Below, one piece after another: positions 54,345 to 64,000 of a DNA stretch of 64,000 nucleotides. The notes under the pieces are model-generated. The model ran no database searches. It saw only the letters and a program-made list of their open reading frames with translations, and was not told the origin of the DNA. Where the stretch lies: NCBI RefSeq assembly GCF_028291745.1, contig NZ_JAQGNQ010000109.1:1-64000 (forward strand), in the 5' to 3' direction. Source of the stretch: Ramlibacter sp. (lineage in GTDB: Bacteria > Pseudomonadota > Gammaproteobacteria > Burkholderiales > Burkholderiaceae_C). Both the position numbers and the translations under genes were made by a program. Every line of letters starts with the position of its first letter. Positions within the stretch are counted from its first letter, which is position 1.

Positions 54345-55199
54345 ATGATCGAACGCAGACCCGTCCTCGACTTCTTCTCGCACCTGGTCCTGATCCTCGG
54401 CGTGCTGGTCGTGATGTTCCCCGTGCTCGTCGCCCTGATCGGCTCGACGCAGACGGCGGACCAGATCGCGTCCAGCCATCCGCTGTCGCTGGTGCCGGGC
54501 CACAACTTCCTGCACACCTACCAGCTCGCGCTGTTCGGCGGCAAGACGGCCTCGGGCTCCACCATCGCCGCGGCGCTGCCGATGCTGTGGGTCAGCCTCG
54601 TGTCCGCACTGGTGATCGCCATCGGCAAGATCGCGATCTCGCTGCTGTCGGCCTTTGCCATCGTGTACTTCCGCTTTCCGCTGCGCAACCTCGTCTTCTG
54701 GATGATCTTCGTCACGCTGATGCTACCGGTGGAAGTGCGCATCGGCCCGACCTACCAGGTGGTCTCGGACCTCGGCATGCTGAACACGTACGCGGGCCTG
54801 ACGGTGCCGCTGATCGCATCGGCCACGGCAACCTTCCTGTTCCGCCAGTTCTTCCTGACGGTGCCGGACGAACTGGCCGAGGCGGCGCGCATGGACGGCG
54901 CGGGCCCGATGCGCTTCTTCGTCGACGTGCTGCTGCCGCTGTCTCGCACCACGATCGCGGCGCTGTTCGTCATCCAGTTCATCTACGGCTGGAACCAGTA
55001 CCTGTGGCCGCTGCTGGTGACCACCAGCGAATCGATGTATCCCATCGTGCTGGGCATCAAGCGCGCGATCTTCGGCGAGGTGTACGTGGAATGGAACGTG
55101 GTGATGGCCACGTCCATCCTCGCGATGCTGCCGCCGGCGCTGGTGGTGGTCCTGATGCAGAAGTGGTTCGTCAAGGGCCTGGTCGACGTCGAGAAGTAA
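54345..55199 (+). CDS. ugpE: sn-Glycerol-3-phosphate ABC transporter permease UgpE
   Basis: A 284-residue second permease subunit with six membrane segments and the EAA loop EAARMDGAGPMRFFVDVLLPL. The MLPVEVRIGPTYQVV segment and the final VKGLVDVEK are characteristic of UgpE. It begins two bases after ugpA and ends six before ugpC, so it is tightly linked in the operon. Confidence 0.95.
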   Translation: MIERRPVLDFFSHLVLILGVLVVMFPVLVALIGSTQTADQIASSHPLSLVPGHNFLHTYQLALFGGKTASGSTIAAALPMLWVSLVSALVIAIGKIAISLLSAFAIVYFRFPLRNLVFWMIFVTLMLPVEVRIGPTYQVVSDLGMLNTYAGLTVPLIASATATFLFRQFFLTVPDELAEAARMDGAGPMRFFVDVLLPLSRTTIAALFVIQFIYGWNQYLWPLLVTTSESMYPIVLGIKRAIFGEVYVEWNVVMATSILAMLPPALVVVLMQKWFVKGLVDVEK

Positions 55200-55205
55200 A
55201 AACAA

Positions 55206-56212
<1,007 letters not shown>

Positions 56213-56216
<4 letters not shown>

Positions 56217-56947
56217 AGGATTGGCCGTACCCGAAGTGGATCGCGCATCGCGGGGCCGGCAAGCTGGCGCCCGAGAACACGCTGGCGGCCTTTCGCCTTG
56301 GCGCGCGCCACGGTTATCGGATGTTCGAATGCGACGTGAAGTTGTCGGCCGATGGCGTGCCCTTCCTGATGCATGACGCGGCACTCGAACGCACCACCAA
56401 CGGCGTCGGCCTCGGCGGCGACCAGCCGTGGGACCAGCTCGCGCGCCTCGATGCCGGCAGCTGGCATTCGCGCGCCTACGCGGGCGAGCCGCTACCGACG
56501 TTCGAGAACGTGGCGCGTTTCTGCCTGGCCAACGGCTATCTGCTCAACATCGAGATCAAGCCGACGCCGGGTGCGGAAGCGAAGACCGGGCAGGTGGTTG
56601 CCGAGTATGCGGAGCGGATCTGGCGCGGCCAGGCCGTTCCGCCGCTGCTGACGTCGTTCAAGCCGGAGGCATTGCAAGCGGCGATGCAGTCGCAGCCGCA
56701 ATTGCCGCGCGGATTGCTGCTGGATCAATTCTGGGACGGCTGGTGGGAGGCCGCGCAGTCACTGCAATGCGTGGCGGTGGTGTGCGATTACCGGATGTGG
56801 GACGCGGCGGTCGTGGCCCAGGTGCACGGTGGCGGCATGCGTTGCGTGAGCTATACGGTCAACGAACAGGCCGCGGCGCAGCAGTTGATTGCATTGGGCA
56901 CGGACGGGATCATCACCGACCGCGTCGATCTCTTCCCGCCCGCCTGA
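56213..56947 (+). CDS. ugpQ: Glycerophosphodiester phosphodiesterase UgpQ
   Basis: UgpQ cleaves incoming glycerophosphodiesters to sn-glycerol 3-phosphate and an alcohol in the cytosol. The 244-residue TIM-barrel protein has [14 protein letters not shown] (His12, Arg13, Glu21) and [11 protein letters not shown] with Glu39 and Asp41. His54 in [13 protein letters not shown] is next, with the C-terminal [10 protein letters not shown]. Translational coupling to ugpC places it as the last gene of the operon. A palindromic repeat follows. Confidence 0.95.
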
Positions 56948-56960
56948 TCGACAGGTCTTC

Positions 56961-57045
56961 GTAGGCTGGGCTGGCGAAGCCACCCCAGCGTTTTCGGCCC
57001 CCAAACGCGGAAACGCTGGGGTGCGCTGCGCGCAGCCCAGCCTAC
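56961..57045. repeat. Palindromic repeat, family B, between convergent operons
   Basis: GTAGGCTGGGCT and AGCCCAGCCTAC form the outer arms, and CACCCCAGCGTTT with AAACGCTGGGGTG the inner ones, giving a long hairpin. It stands between the ends of ugpQ and the DUF3501 gene, where it could serve both as terminator. Confidence 0.85.
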
Positions 57046-57074
57046 AAATCCCAAGCAGCCGGGTGGAGCCACGG

Positions 57075-57671
57075 TCATTTCAGATCCCCCGCCAGCGAAG
57101 CCAGCGTCTCCGCCCCCACCGCCACATGCGCCGGATAGTTGGTGTGGTCGCACCCCACCTTCACCGCCGCGCCGGCCTTCACCGCATCGCGCATGGGCGC
57201 GCTCAATTCGAAGCGCAGGAAGTGCACGGCGGATGTCTTCTCCTCGTTCTCGCGCTCCAGGTCTTCGTCGGCGATGGCATACACGCGCGGATGGCCCTCC
57301 ACCTCGACGAACATGCGCTCGGCCACGCCGATCAGCCGCGCAAGTTCGCGCCTGCGCTCGTTGACGTCGGGGTACTCGATCAGCATCGTCGCCTTCCAGT
57401 TGCCGCCATCGGGCACCATGGGCGCGTAGACATCGATCTCCTGCCGGATGCCCTCTTCCTCGAAGATCTTCTCGATCCGCAGCATCTCCTGGATCTGGTA
57501 GCGCATGGTCAGTTCGCTTTCGAACTGCACGTTGACGTGATCGCCCAGCGCCACGCTGCGCAACTGGCGATGGGCCATGACCTCCGCCTTGTGCTGCTTG
57601 CGCCACCTGGCATAGGCCTCGAGCGTCATCAGGCTCTCGGGCGTGATCCGGCCGGTGAGTTGCATCGTCAT
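57075..57671 (-). CDS. DUF3501 family protein
   Basis: A 198-residue protein of the DUF3501 family, of unknown function (TLEAYARWRKQHKAEVMAHR, YQIQEMLRIEKIFEEEG and DHTNYPAHVAV are recognisable). It has no cysteine cluster of its own. I take the ATG giving MTMQLTGR because it overlaps the upstream stop as ATGA (57668-57671); the next ATG is two codons on. It is last in rubrerythrin-HdrD-like-DUF3501, an order seen in many proteobacteria. Confidence 0.88.
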   Translation of the reverse strand: MTMQLTGRITPESLMTLEAYARWRKQHKAEVMAHRQLRSVALGDHVNVQFESELTMRYQIQEMLRIEKIFEEEGIRQEIDVYAPMVPDGGNWKATMLIEYPDVNERRRELARLIGVAERMFVEVEGHPRVYAIADEDLERENEEKTSAVHFLRFELSAPMRDAVKAGAAVKVGCDHTNYPAHVAVGAETLASLAGDLK

Positions 57672-59020
57672 TCCAGTCCGTAGGCCATGCGGATCAGCGA
57701 CAGCGGATGCGCGAGCTGCGGCGTGCCCAGGCTGTTGCGATCGAAGCCCTGGTCGATATGGTGGCCGCCCAGCGGGCAGTCCGAGCTGATGTAGTCGGGC
57801 GCGCCGCCTTCCGGGTGCTCCGCCATGCGCTTGAACAGTGGCTTGCCGATCTTCATCGCCACCTCGTGGTAAGGCTTCTTCACGCCGAAGGTGCCGGCAT
57901 GGCCCGAGCAGCGCTCGTTGGTATGCACCCAGGTGCCCGGAATCAGCTTCAGCAGTTCCTCGGTCTTGCGGCCGATGTTCTGCACCCGCGTATGGCAAGG
58001 CACCTGATAGCTCACCTTGCCCAGGGCTTGCGGGAACTCGGTCTTCAGCAGGCCATCACGGCGGCGCCCCGCGAGGTACTCGAAGGGATCCCACATCGCC
58101 TCCTTCACGGCCTGCACGTCGGGCTCGTCGGGGTACATCAGCGGGATTTCCTGCTTGAACATCAGCGTGCAACTCGGCACCGCTGTGACGATGGCCCAGC
58201 CCTCGCGCGCGTACTTCGCCAGCACCGGAATGTTCGCGCGCTTGGCGGCATCGACCGAGTCGAGATCGCCCAGTTCGAGCTTGGGCATGCCGCAGCACTG
58301 TTCCTTCTCGACCAGCACATAAGGGATGTCGTTGTGGGCCAGGACCTTGAGCAGGTCGAGGCCTATGCCCGGCTCGTTGTAGTTGACGTAGCAGCTTGCG
58401 AACACGGCCACCTTGCCGGGCGTGCGCTGGCCGTTCTTCACGGGCAGGTCGGCCGCCTTGGGCGCGGCGTTGCGGAACTTGCGCGTGGCCAGTGCGGGCA
58501 GCCAGGCATTGCGGTCCACGTGCAGCGTGCCTTCCATCAGCGCGCGCATCGGCTTGGTCTGGTTGACCGCATTGGCCACCTGCACCACCACCGGAATGCC
58601 GGCGAGCTTGCCATGCACGTCGGTGGAGGAGAGAAACTTCGAGCCGAAGTCCACCCCGCCCTGCTTGAACTTGATCGCCTTGGCCCGCAGCATGGTGTGC
58701 GGGAAGTCCACGTTCCACTCGTGCGGCGGCACGTAAGGGCACTTGGTCATGTAGCACAGGTCGCACAGGTAGCACTGGTCGACGACCTTCCAGTAGTCCT
58801 TCTTCTCGACGCCATCGACCTCGCCGCTCTTGCCTTCATCGACCAGGTCGAACAGGGTGGGAAAGGCGCCGCACAGGCTCACGCAGCGGCGGCAGCCATG
58901 GCAGATGTCGAAGATGCGTTCCAGTTCCTTGAACGCCGCCGGCTCGTCGTAGTAGTCCGGGGACTTCCAGGCGATGGGGTGGCGCGTGGGCGCCTGGAGA
59001 TTGCCTTCGCGGGCGGGCAT
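57668..59020 (-). CDS. Heterodisulfide-reductase-related Fe-S protein (GlpC/HdrD-like)
   Basis: A 450-residue soluble iron-sulphur protein. The N-terminal part has two 4Fe-4S groups (CHGCRRCVSLC, CYLCDLCYMTKCP). Two CCG-type regions follow: EKEQCCGMPKLELGD is intact, while the second reads NERCSGHAGTFGVKK, where GlpC-like proteins have CCG. The protein probably passes electrons, perhaps to the rubrerythrin encoded upstream. It starts 114 bp after the rubrerythrin stop. No flavoprotein partner is adjacent. Confidence 0.9.
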   Translation of the reverse strand: MPAREGNLQAPTRHPIAWKSPDYYDEPAAFKELERIFDICHGCRRCVSLCGAFPTLFDLVDEGKSGEVDGVEKKDYWKVVDQCYLCDLCYMTKCPYVPPHEWNVDFPHTMLRAKAIKFKQGGVDFGSKFLSSTDVHGKLAGIPVVVQVANAVNQTKPMRALMEGTLHVDRNAWLPALATRKFRNAAPKAADLPVKNGQRTPGKVAVFASCYVNYNEPGIGLDLLKVLAHNDIPYVLVEKEQCCGMPKLELGDLDSVDAAKRANIPVLAKYAREGWAIVTAVPSCTLMFKQEIPLMYPDEPDVQAVKEAMWDPFEYLAGRRRDGLLKTEFPQALGKVSYQVPCHTRVQNIGRKTEELLKLIPGTWVHTNERCSGHAGTFGVKKPYHEVAMKIGKPLFKRMAEHPEGGAPDYISSDCPLGGHHIDQGFDRNSLGTPQLAHPLSLIRMAYGLE

Positions 59021-59134
59021 GCGTTTCCTGGGGTGGTTTTTCTCGGAAGCGTTCGGGTGGGAGCCCGCGACGGGATCGCCGCACGGGAGCGCCCCCACCC
59101 CAGCCCTCCCCCGGAGGGGAGGGAGCAAGACAAC

Positions 59135-59557
59135 TCAGTCGGCCAATTCGTTCAAGGCCTTCGTATACCGGTTCGCATGCGAGCGCTCCGCCTTCGCCAG
59201 CGTCTCGAACCAGTCGGCGATTTCGTCGAAGCCTTCCTCGCGGGCCATCCTCGCCATGCCGGGGTACATGTCGGTGTACTCGTGGGTTTCGCCGGCGACG
59301 GCGGCCTTGAGGTTGTCGCGCGTGGGGCCGATCGGCAGCCCGGTGGCCGGGTCGCCCACTTGTTCCAGCCATTCGAGGTGGCCATGCGCATGGCCGGTCT
59401 CGCCTTCGGCGGTGGAGCGGAACAGCGCCGCGACGTCGTTCTGGCCCTCGATGTCGGCCTTGTTCGCGAAATACAGATAGCGCCGGTTGGCCTGCGACTC
59501 GCCGGCAAAGGCGGCCTTCAGGTTCTCTTCCGTCCTGGAGCCTTTGAGTGCTGCCAT
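59135..59557 (-). CDS. Rubrerythrin-family diiron protein (no rubredoxin domain)
   Basis: A 140-residue four-helix protein. Glu in AGESQA, ExxH in EGETGHA, Glu in AGETHEY and ExxH in KAERSHA give the symmetric diiron site. The rubredoxin tail of classical rubrerythrin is absent, so electrons must come from a partner, plausibly the Fe-S protein that follows. The family reduces hydrogen peroxide. AAGGAGAA lies before the ATG. The 244-bp gap upstream, shared with the divergent monooxygenase gene, shows no clear motif. Confidence 0.92.
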   Translation of the reverse strand: MAALKGSRTEENLKAAFAGESQANRRYLYFANKADIEGQNDVAALFRSTAEGETGHAHGHLEWLEQVGDPATGLPIGPTRDNLKAAVAGETHEYTDMYPGMARMAREEGFDEIADWFETLAKAERSHANRYTKALNELAD

Positions 59558-59801
59558 GGAGTTCTCCTTCGAAGTGGTTGAAGACGCAAACGCGCAGGCT
59601 TCGGCGCGCCGAAGACTCAGCAAGCGTAATGAGGCCGGGCAAGCCCGTCTAATAGCCAGGCTCAATGGCGCCCCATCCATAAGCGCCATGGCCCCTATCG
59701 ACTGATCAGCGCACTTGCACGCAACTCTACCGTGGAGGTGGCCGAGCCGTAGCGCGTTAAAGTCGGCGGCAGGCCTCATCATCCAGTTCCAGGAGGAGAG
59801 C

Positions 59802-61523
59802 ATGGCCGAGAGCTACACGGAAACCGCGTTTCGCAATGGCTACGAGTTCGCGCAGGGCACGGGCTACGAGCTGCCGCTGTACCCGTTCCAGCCACCGCCG
59901 GAGCTGGCCTCGGGTGAGCCGAGTCATCACCAGGTGGTGATCGTCGGCGGCGGCATCAGCGGTCTCACGGCCGCCTGCGCCCTCGCGCAATACGGCATCG
60001 CCGCCGTCCTGCTGGACGAGGACAACACGGTGGGCGTCAAGGGCGCGGCCTCGCGCGGCATCTGCTACACGCAGAAGTCGCTGGAGATCTTCGAGCGCCT
60101 GGGCATCTACGATCGCATTGCCGCCAAGGGCATCCAGTGGAGCGTGGGCCGCACCTTCGCGGGCGCCGACGAGGTCTATTCCTTCGACCTGCGCCAGCAA
60201 AGCGCCTTCAATCTCTCGACGCAGCCGCCCTTCATCAACATCCAGCAGTTCTACATCGAGGGCTACCTGGTCGAACGCCTCTACGAGCTGGGCCAGGTCG
60301 ACCTGCGCTGGCAGAACCGGGTGACCGCCTTCGCGCAGGACAACGAATGCGCGACGCTCTCGGTCACCACGCCCGGCGGCGACTACCAGTTGCGCGCCGA
60401 CTACGTGATCGATGCGACCGGCTGCCACACACCGTTCCGGCAATGGGTGGGCGCCTCGGTCACCGCCAAGAGCGGCGACGACCGCTGGTGCATCGCGGAC
60501 GTGCGTTTCAGCAAGCACCCGCCGGTGGAGCGCCACACCTGGATCGAGGCGCCCTTCAATGACAACCGCGCCGTCTGGCAGCACCTGATGGGCGACAACG
60601 TCTGGCGCATCGACTACCAGATGGCACCCGATGCCGACCCCGCGGAACTGAGCCGCGAGGCGGTCGTGCGCGATCGGCTCACCCGGCAGTTCGGCGCCGA
60701 TGCTGGCGTGGAGATCGTCTGGGTCGGGCCCTACGCCTATAAAAGCGAATGCGTCGACCGCATGCGGCACGGGCGCGTCTTCTTCATGGGCGATGCGGCC
60801 AAGGTGGTCAGCCCCTTCGGCGCGCGCGGCGGCAACACCGGCATCGCCGACGCCGACAACCTGGCGTGGAAGCTGGCGGCCGTGCTGCAAGGACAGGCCG
60901 CCCCCGCGCTCCTGGACAGCTACCACGAAGAACGGCACGAGGCCGCGCGGCAGAACGTGCTGGTCACCAACCGCACCACCCGCTTCCTGCGGCCGGCGAC
61001 GCGCATCGAAAAGCTGTTCCGCGATGCAACGCTGAGCCTGGCCAGGCAGTACCCGTTCGCGCGGCAGTTCGTCAACACGGGTCGGATGGCCATCGCCAAT
61101 CCGTATACGCGCTCGCTGGCTTGCGACCGCAGTGGCGGGCAGTCGGTGCAGAACGTGGCCTTCCAATGGGCCGATGGGTCGACGGGCCAGGTCAACGACC
61201 TGCTGCGCTGGGCCGATGGCCGCCTGCTCGTGCTGCTGTTCGGCGTCTCGTCGCCTGCGGCCCTGCTGCGCCTGCGCGTGCTGTCGGAGACCGCGCCGGT
61301 ACGCTGCGTGCAGGTGGTGGGCGGGGAAGACCCGCCTGGCGCGCGCGAGCATGTGCGCGATCCGCAGGGCCACCTGCAGGGCGCCTGCCATGTGTTCGGC
61401 CATGCCTGGGCGCTGCTGCGGCCGGACAGCTACGTGGCCGCGACGGGCGAGAGCGTCGACGCCTCGCTGGTGCATGCGGTCGGCCAGGCGCTGGGCGCCA
61501 CGCTGGAGGAGGAAGCGCCATGA
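59802..61523 (+). CDS. FAD-dependent aromatic-type monooxygenase (PheA/TfdB family)
   Basis: A 573-residue flavoprotein hydroxylase. [14 protein letters not shown] binds the FAD adenine, [10 protein letters not shown] is the DG-like motif and [24 protein letters not shown] binds the flavin end. The C-terminal 150 residues are of the thioredoxin-like type seen in phenol and 3-HPP hydroxylases. AGGAGGAG gives a strong ribosome site. A DUF2783 gene overlaps its stop. The aromatic substrate cannot be named; no ring-cleavage gene is nearby. Confidence 0.9.
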   Translation: MAESYTETAFRNGYEFAQGTGYELPLYPFQPPPELASGEPSHHQVVIVGGGISGLTAACALAQYGIAAVLLDEDNTVGVKGAASRGICYTQKSLEIFERLGIYDRIAAKGIQWSVGRTFAGADEVYSFDLRQQSAFNLSTQPPFINIQQFYIEGYLVERLYELGQVDLRWQNRVTAFAQDNECATLSVTTPGGDYQLRADYVIDATGCHTPFRQWVGASVTAKSGDDRWCIADVRFSKHPPVERHTWIEAPFNDNRAVWQHLMGDNVWRIDYQMAPDADPAELSREAVVRDRLTRQFGADAGVEIVWVGPYAYKSECVDRMRHGRVFFMGDAAKVVSPFGARGGNTGIADADNLAWKLAAVLQGQAAPALLDSYHEERHEAARQNVLVTNRTTRFLRPATRIEKLFRDATLSLARQYPFARQFVNTGRMAIANPYTRSLACDRSGGQSVQNVAFQWADGSTGQVNDLLRWADGRLLVLLFGVSSPAALLRLRVLSETAPVRCVQVVGGEDPPGAREHVRDPQGHLQGACHVFGHAWALLRPDSYVAATGESVDASLVHAVGQALGATLEEEAP

Positions 61524-61708
61524 AGACGAACCTGAACCTGCAGGACGCGGATGGCTTCTACGAGCAATTGCTGGATGCGCACCAGGGGCTGAACGACGAC
61601 CAGTCGGCGCTGTTGAACGTGCGGCTGATCCTGTTGCTGGCGAATCAGGTGGGGGATGCAGGAGTGTTGAAGGAGTGCGTCGAAGCGGCGAAGAAGTTGC
61701 CGGCGTGA
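61520..61708 (+). CDS. DUF2783 small protein
   Basis: A 62-residue acidic, helical protein of the DUF2783 family ([32 protein letters not shown]). It has no cysteines in the core pattern and no signal. Its ATG overlaps the monooxygenase stop (ATGA), a pairing known for this family and FAD-dependent oxidoreductases. It may be a subunit or stabiliser of that enzyme; this is inference. Confidence 0.87.
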   Translation: MKTNLNLQDADGFYEQLLDAHQGLNDDQSALLNVRLILLLANQVGDAGVLKECVEAAKKLPA

Positions 61709-61713
61709 CGGAT

Positions 61714-61802
61714 TGCTGGGGTTCGCTCGCGCGAAGCCCAGCCTACGCGCCGAACGAGGCGCCTGGTCTCCGTAGGCTGGGCTGCCGCCAGGCACCCCAG
61801 CA
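61714..61802. repeat. Palindromic repeat, family B, upstream of valS
   Basis: GCTGGGGTTCGCT and AGCCCAGCCTAC are followed after 34 bases by GTAGGCTGGGCT and CACCCCAGC, the mirror order of the copy at 56961. It occupies most of the gap before valS, whose GTG start is 26 bp downstream, so the valS promoter probably lies within or before it. Confidence 0.8.
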
Positions 61803-61827
61803 CCCCGCGCCCCGTAAAATCACCCCG

Positions 61828-64000
61828 GTGAGCACTGAACAACCCGGCCTGAACAGCCTTTCCAAGTCCTTCGAGCCTGCCGCCATCGAGCGCCAGTGGG
61901 GCCCGCTGTGGGAACAGCGTGGCTATGCGCGCGCGGGCTATCGCGGTACCGGCAACGCCAAGCCGGGCGAGCCCTCGTTCGCCATCCAGCTGCCGCCGCC
62001 GAACGTGACCGGCACCTTGCACATGGGGCACGCGTTCAACCAGACCATCATGGACAGCCTGACGCGCTACCACCGGATGCGCGGCTTCAACACGCTGTGG
62101 GTGCCGGGCACCGACCTCGCCGGCATCGCGACGCAGATCGTCGTGGAGCGCCAGCTGCAGGACCAGGGCACCAGCCGCCAGGCCCTGGGCCGCGAGAACT
62201 TCGTGCGCAAGGTGTGGGAGTGGAAGGAGAAGTCGGGCAACACCATCACCACGCAGATGCGCCGCATGGGCGACAGCGTCGACTGGTCGCACGAGTACTT
62301 CACGATGGACGAGAAGCTCTCGAAGATCGTGACCCAGACCTTCGTGCAGCTCTATCAGCAGGGCCTGATCTACCGCGGCAAGCGCCTGGTCAACTGGGAC
62401 CCGCAATTGAAGACCGCGGTCTCCGACCTGGAAGTGGAGAGCGAGGAGGAGGACGGCTTCCTCTGGCACATCCGCTATCCGCTCTCCGATGGCTCCGGCG
62501 AACTGACCGTGGCCACCACCCGCCCCGAGACCATGCTGGGCGACGTGGCCTTGATGGTCCACCCCGACGACGAGCGCTACCGGCACCTCCTGGGCAAGAC
62601 GGTGAAGCTGCCGCTGTGCGACCACGACATTCCCATCATTGCCGACGACTATGTCGACAAGGCCTTCGGCACCGGCGTGGTCAAGGTCACGCCCGCGCAC
62701 GATCCCAACGACTACGCCGTGGGCCAGCGACATGGCCTGCCGATGATCAGCGTGCTGACGCTGGACGCGAAGATCAACGACAACGCGCCTGTGGCCTATC
62801 GCGGGCTCGATCGCTTCGTCGCGCGCAAGAAGATCGTTGCGGATCTCGAGGCGCAGGGCCTGCTCGCCGAGACGAAGAAGCACAAGCTGATGGTGCCGCG
62901 CTGCGCGCGCACCGGCCAGATCGTCGAGCCCATGCTCACGGACCAGTGGTTCGTGGCAATGACCAAGGTGAGCGAGCAGGACCCCACCGGCAAGTCGATC
63001 GCGCAGAAGGCCATCGATGCCGTGCAAAGCGGCGCGGTGCGCTTCGTGCCGGAGAACTGGGTCAACACGTACAACCAGTGGATGAACAACATCCAGGACT
63101 GGTGCATCTCGCGCCAGCTCTGGTGGGGCCACCAGATCCCGGCCTGGTACGACGAGGACGGCAAGGTGTATGTCGCGGCCAACGAGGCCGAGGCGCGAGC
63201 GCAGGCCCCGGGCAAGACGCTCACGCGCGACCCCGACGTGCTGGACACCTGGTATTCATCCGCGCTGGTGCCCTTCTCCACCCTGGGCTGGCCCGAGCAG
63301 ACGCAGGACATGGACCTGTACCTGCCCTCCACCGTGCTGGTCACGGGCTACGACATCATCTTCTTCTGGGTGGCCCGGATGATCATGATGACGACGCACT
63401 TCACCGGCCGCGTGCCTTTCCGCCATGTCTACATCCACGGGCTGGTGCGCGACTCGCACGGCAAGAAGATGTCGAAGTCCGAGGGCAACGTGCTCGACCC
63501 GGTGGACCTGATCGACGGCATCGCCCTGCCGCCGCTTCTCGACAAGCGCACCACCGGGCTGCGCAAGCCCGAGACGGCGCCCACGGTGCGCAAGAACACC
63601 GAGAAGGAATTCCCCGACGGCATTCCGGCTTACGGCGCTGACGCGCTGCGCTTCACCTTCGCCGCGCTGGCGACGCTGGGCCGCTCGATCAACTTCGATG
63701 CCAAGCGCTGCGAGGGCTACCGCAATTTCTGCAACAAGCTCTGGAACGCCACGCGCTTCGTGCTGATGAATTGCGAGGGCCACGAGCTCGCGGAGCAGGA
63801 CGCCACGCTCACCGCGGCCGACCGCTGGATCATCTCGCTGCTGCAGAAGGTCGAAGCGGAGGTCGCGCGGGGCTTCGAGGAATACCGGCTCGACAACGTG
63901 GCCAACACGATTTATCAATTCGTGTGGGACGAATACTGCGACTGGTACCTCGAGATCGCGAAGGTGCAAATCCAGACCGGCGACCTCGCGCAGCAGCGCG
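61828..64000 (+). CDS. valS: Valyl-tRNA synthetase (partial, C-terminus off the right edge)
   Basis: A class I synthetase that charges tRNA-Val. The first 724 residues are present. [11 protein letters not shown] holds the HIGH motif, the editing domain has [10 protein letters not shown] and TPAHDPNDY, the zinc-like insertion [12 protein letters not shown] follows, and KKMSKSEGN is the KMSKS loop. The start is a GTG ([11 protein letters not shown]). An insert of about 30 residues after the KMSKS loop ([13 protein letters not shown]) is common in beta-proteobacteria. The C-terminal coiled coil is beyond the window. Confidence 0.96.
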   Translation, partial: MSTEQPGLNSLSKSFEPAAIERQWGPLWEQRGYARAGYRGTGNAKPGEPSFAIQLPPPNVTGTLHMGHAFNQTIMDSLTRYHRMRGFNTLWVPGTDLAGIATQIVVERQLQDQGTSRQALGRENFVRKVWEWKEKSGNTITTQMRRMGDSVDWSHEYFTMDEKLSKIVTQTFVQLYQQGLIYRGKRLVNWDPQLKTAVSDLEVESEEEDGFLWHIRYPLSDGSGELTVATTRPETMLGDVALMVHPDDERYRHLLGKTVKLPLCDHDIPIIADDYVDKAFGTGVVKVTPAHDPNDYAVGQRHGLPMISVLTLDAKINDNAPVAYRGLDRFVARKKIVADLEAQGLLAETKKHKLMVPRCARTGQIVEPMLTDQWFVAMTKVSEQDPTGKSIAQKAIDAVQSGAVRFVPENWVNTYNQWMNNIQDWCISRQLWWGHQIPAWYDEDGKVYVAANEAEARAQAPGKTLTRDPDVLDTWYSSALVPFSTLGWPEQTQDMDLYLPSTVLVTGYDIIFFWVARMIMMTTHFTGRVPFRHVYIHGLVRDSHGKKMSKSEGNVLDPVDLIDGIALPPLLDKRTTGLRKPETAPTVRKNTEKEFPDGIPAYGADALRFTFAALATLGRSINFDAKRCEGYRNFCNKLWNATRFVLMNCEGHELAEQDATLTAADRWIISLLQKVEAEVARGFEEYRLDNVANTIYQFVWDEYCDWYLEIAKVQIQTGDLAQQR

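Overview
The window is GC-rich, densely coded chromosome of a beta-proteobacterium, most likely a Burkholderiales member of the Comamonadaceae type (inference). The signs are the order rhodanese-grxC-secB-gpsA, the block DUF971-ubiE-Tim44-like-ubiJ-ubiB, the giant DUF3683 FAD/Fe-S oxidoreductase, and the many GTG starts and ATGA/GTGA start-stop overlaps. I see no rRNA, tRNA, insertion sequence, integrase, prophage or CRISPR array. It reads as ordinary chromosome with dispersed palindromic repeats between genes.

Layout. 1-8.6 kb: NAD synthesis (nadC-nadA, nadA cut by the left edge), a thioesterase, a thioredoxin-like protein, the rhodanese/grxC/secB/gpsA string, gpmA, a ctpA-type protease and a MoeB-type E1 enzyme. 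8.6-15.1 kb: a two-component cluster (CHASE3 histidine kinase, NarL-type regulator, receiver-only protein), then small membrane and envelope proteins (DUF1328, ElaB/YqjD-like, YqjE-like, two BON lipoproteins) and a zinc peptidase. 15.2-26.1 kb: a ligase-associated DEXH helicase divergent from a sulfatase-SulP pair, an MFS transporter, a decayed TctC/Bug gene, a Na/Pi symporter, a DUF2059 protein and a Tat-exported M19 peptidase homologue.

26.1-51.7 kb is a 25-kb run entirely on the minus strand. In transcription order within sub-blocks: HIT protein after the DUF3683 oxidoreductase; a FecR-domain protein and a TpsB transporter; the ubiquinone block; a sodium:solute symporter; FmdB, DUF502 and aspS; then nudB, an EEP phosphatase, clsB, an MBL exonuclease, an ATP-dependent DNA ligase, folE, a BLUF photoreceptor, DUF429 and a flavodoxin-fold protein. 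51.9-56.9 kb is a complete glycerol-3-phosphate uptake operon, ugpBAECQ. 57.1-59.6 kb is a rubrerythrin/HdrD-like/DUF3501 operon. 59.8-64 kb holds a flavin monooxygenase with its DUF2783 partner and the 5' part of valS, cut by the right edge.

The points most worth a second look are the blue-light sensor coupled to folE inside a pterin/DNA-repair run, the ligase-associated repair genes split over two loci, a double-FecR protein with a TpsB pore but no visible TpsA substrate, the TctC remnant, the M19 homologue with an altered metal site, and several families of palindromic repeats, one of which has had a half-arm amplified in tandem at two places. I did not find a clearly new multi-gene system; these are leads.
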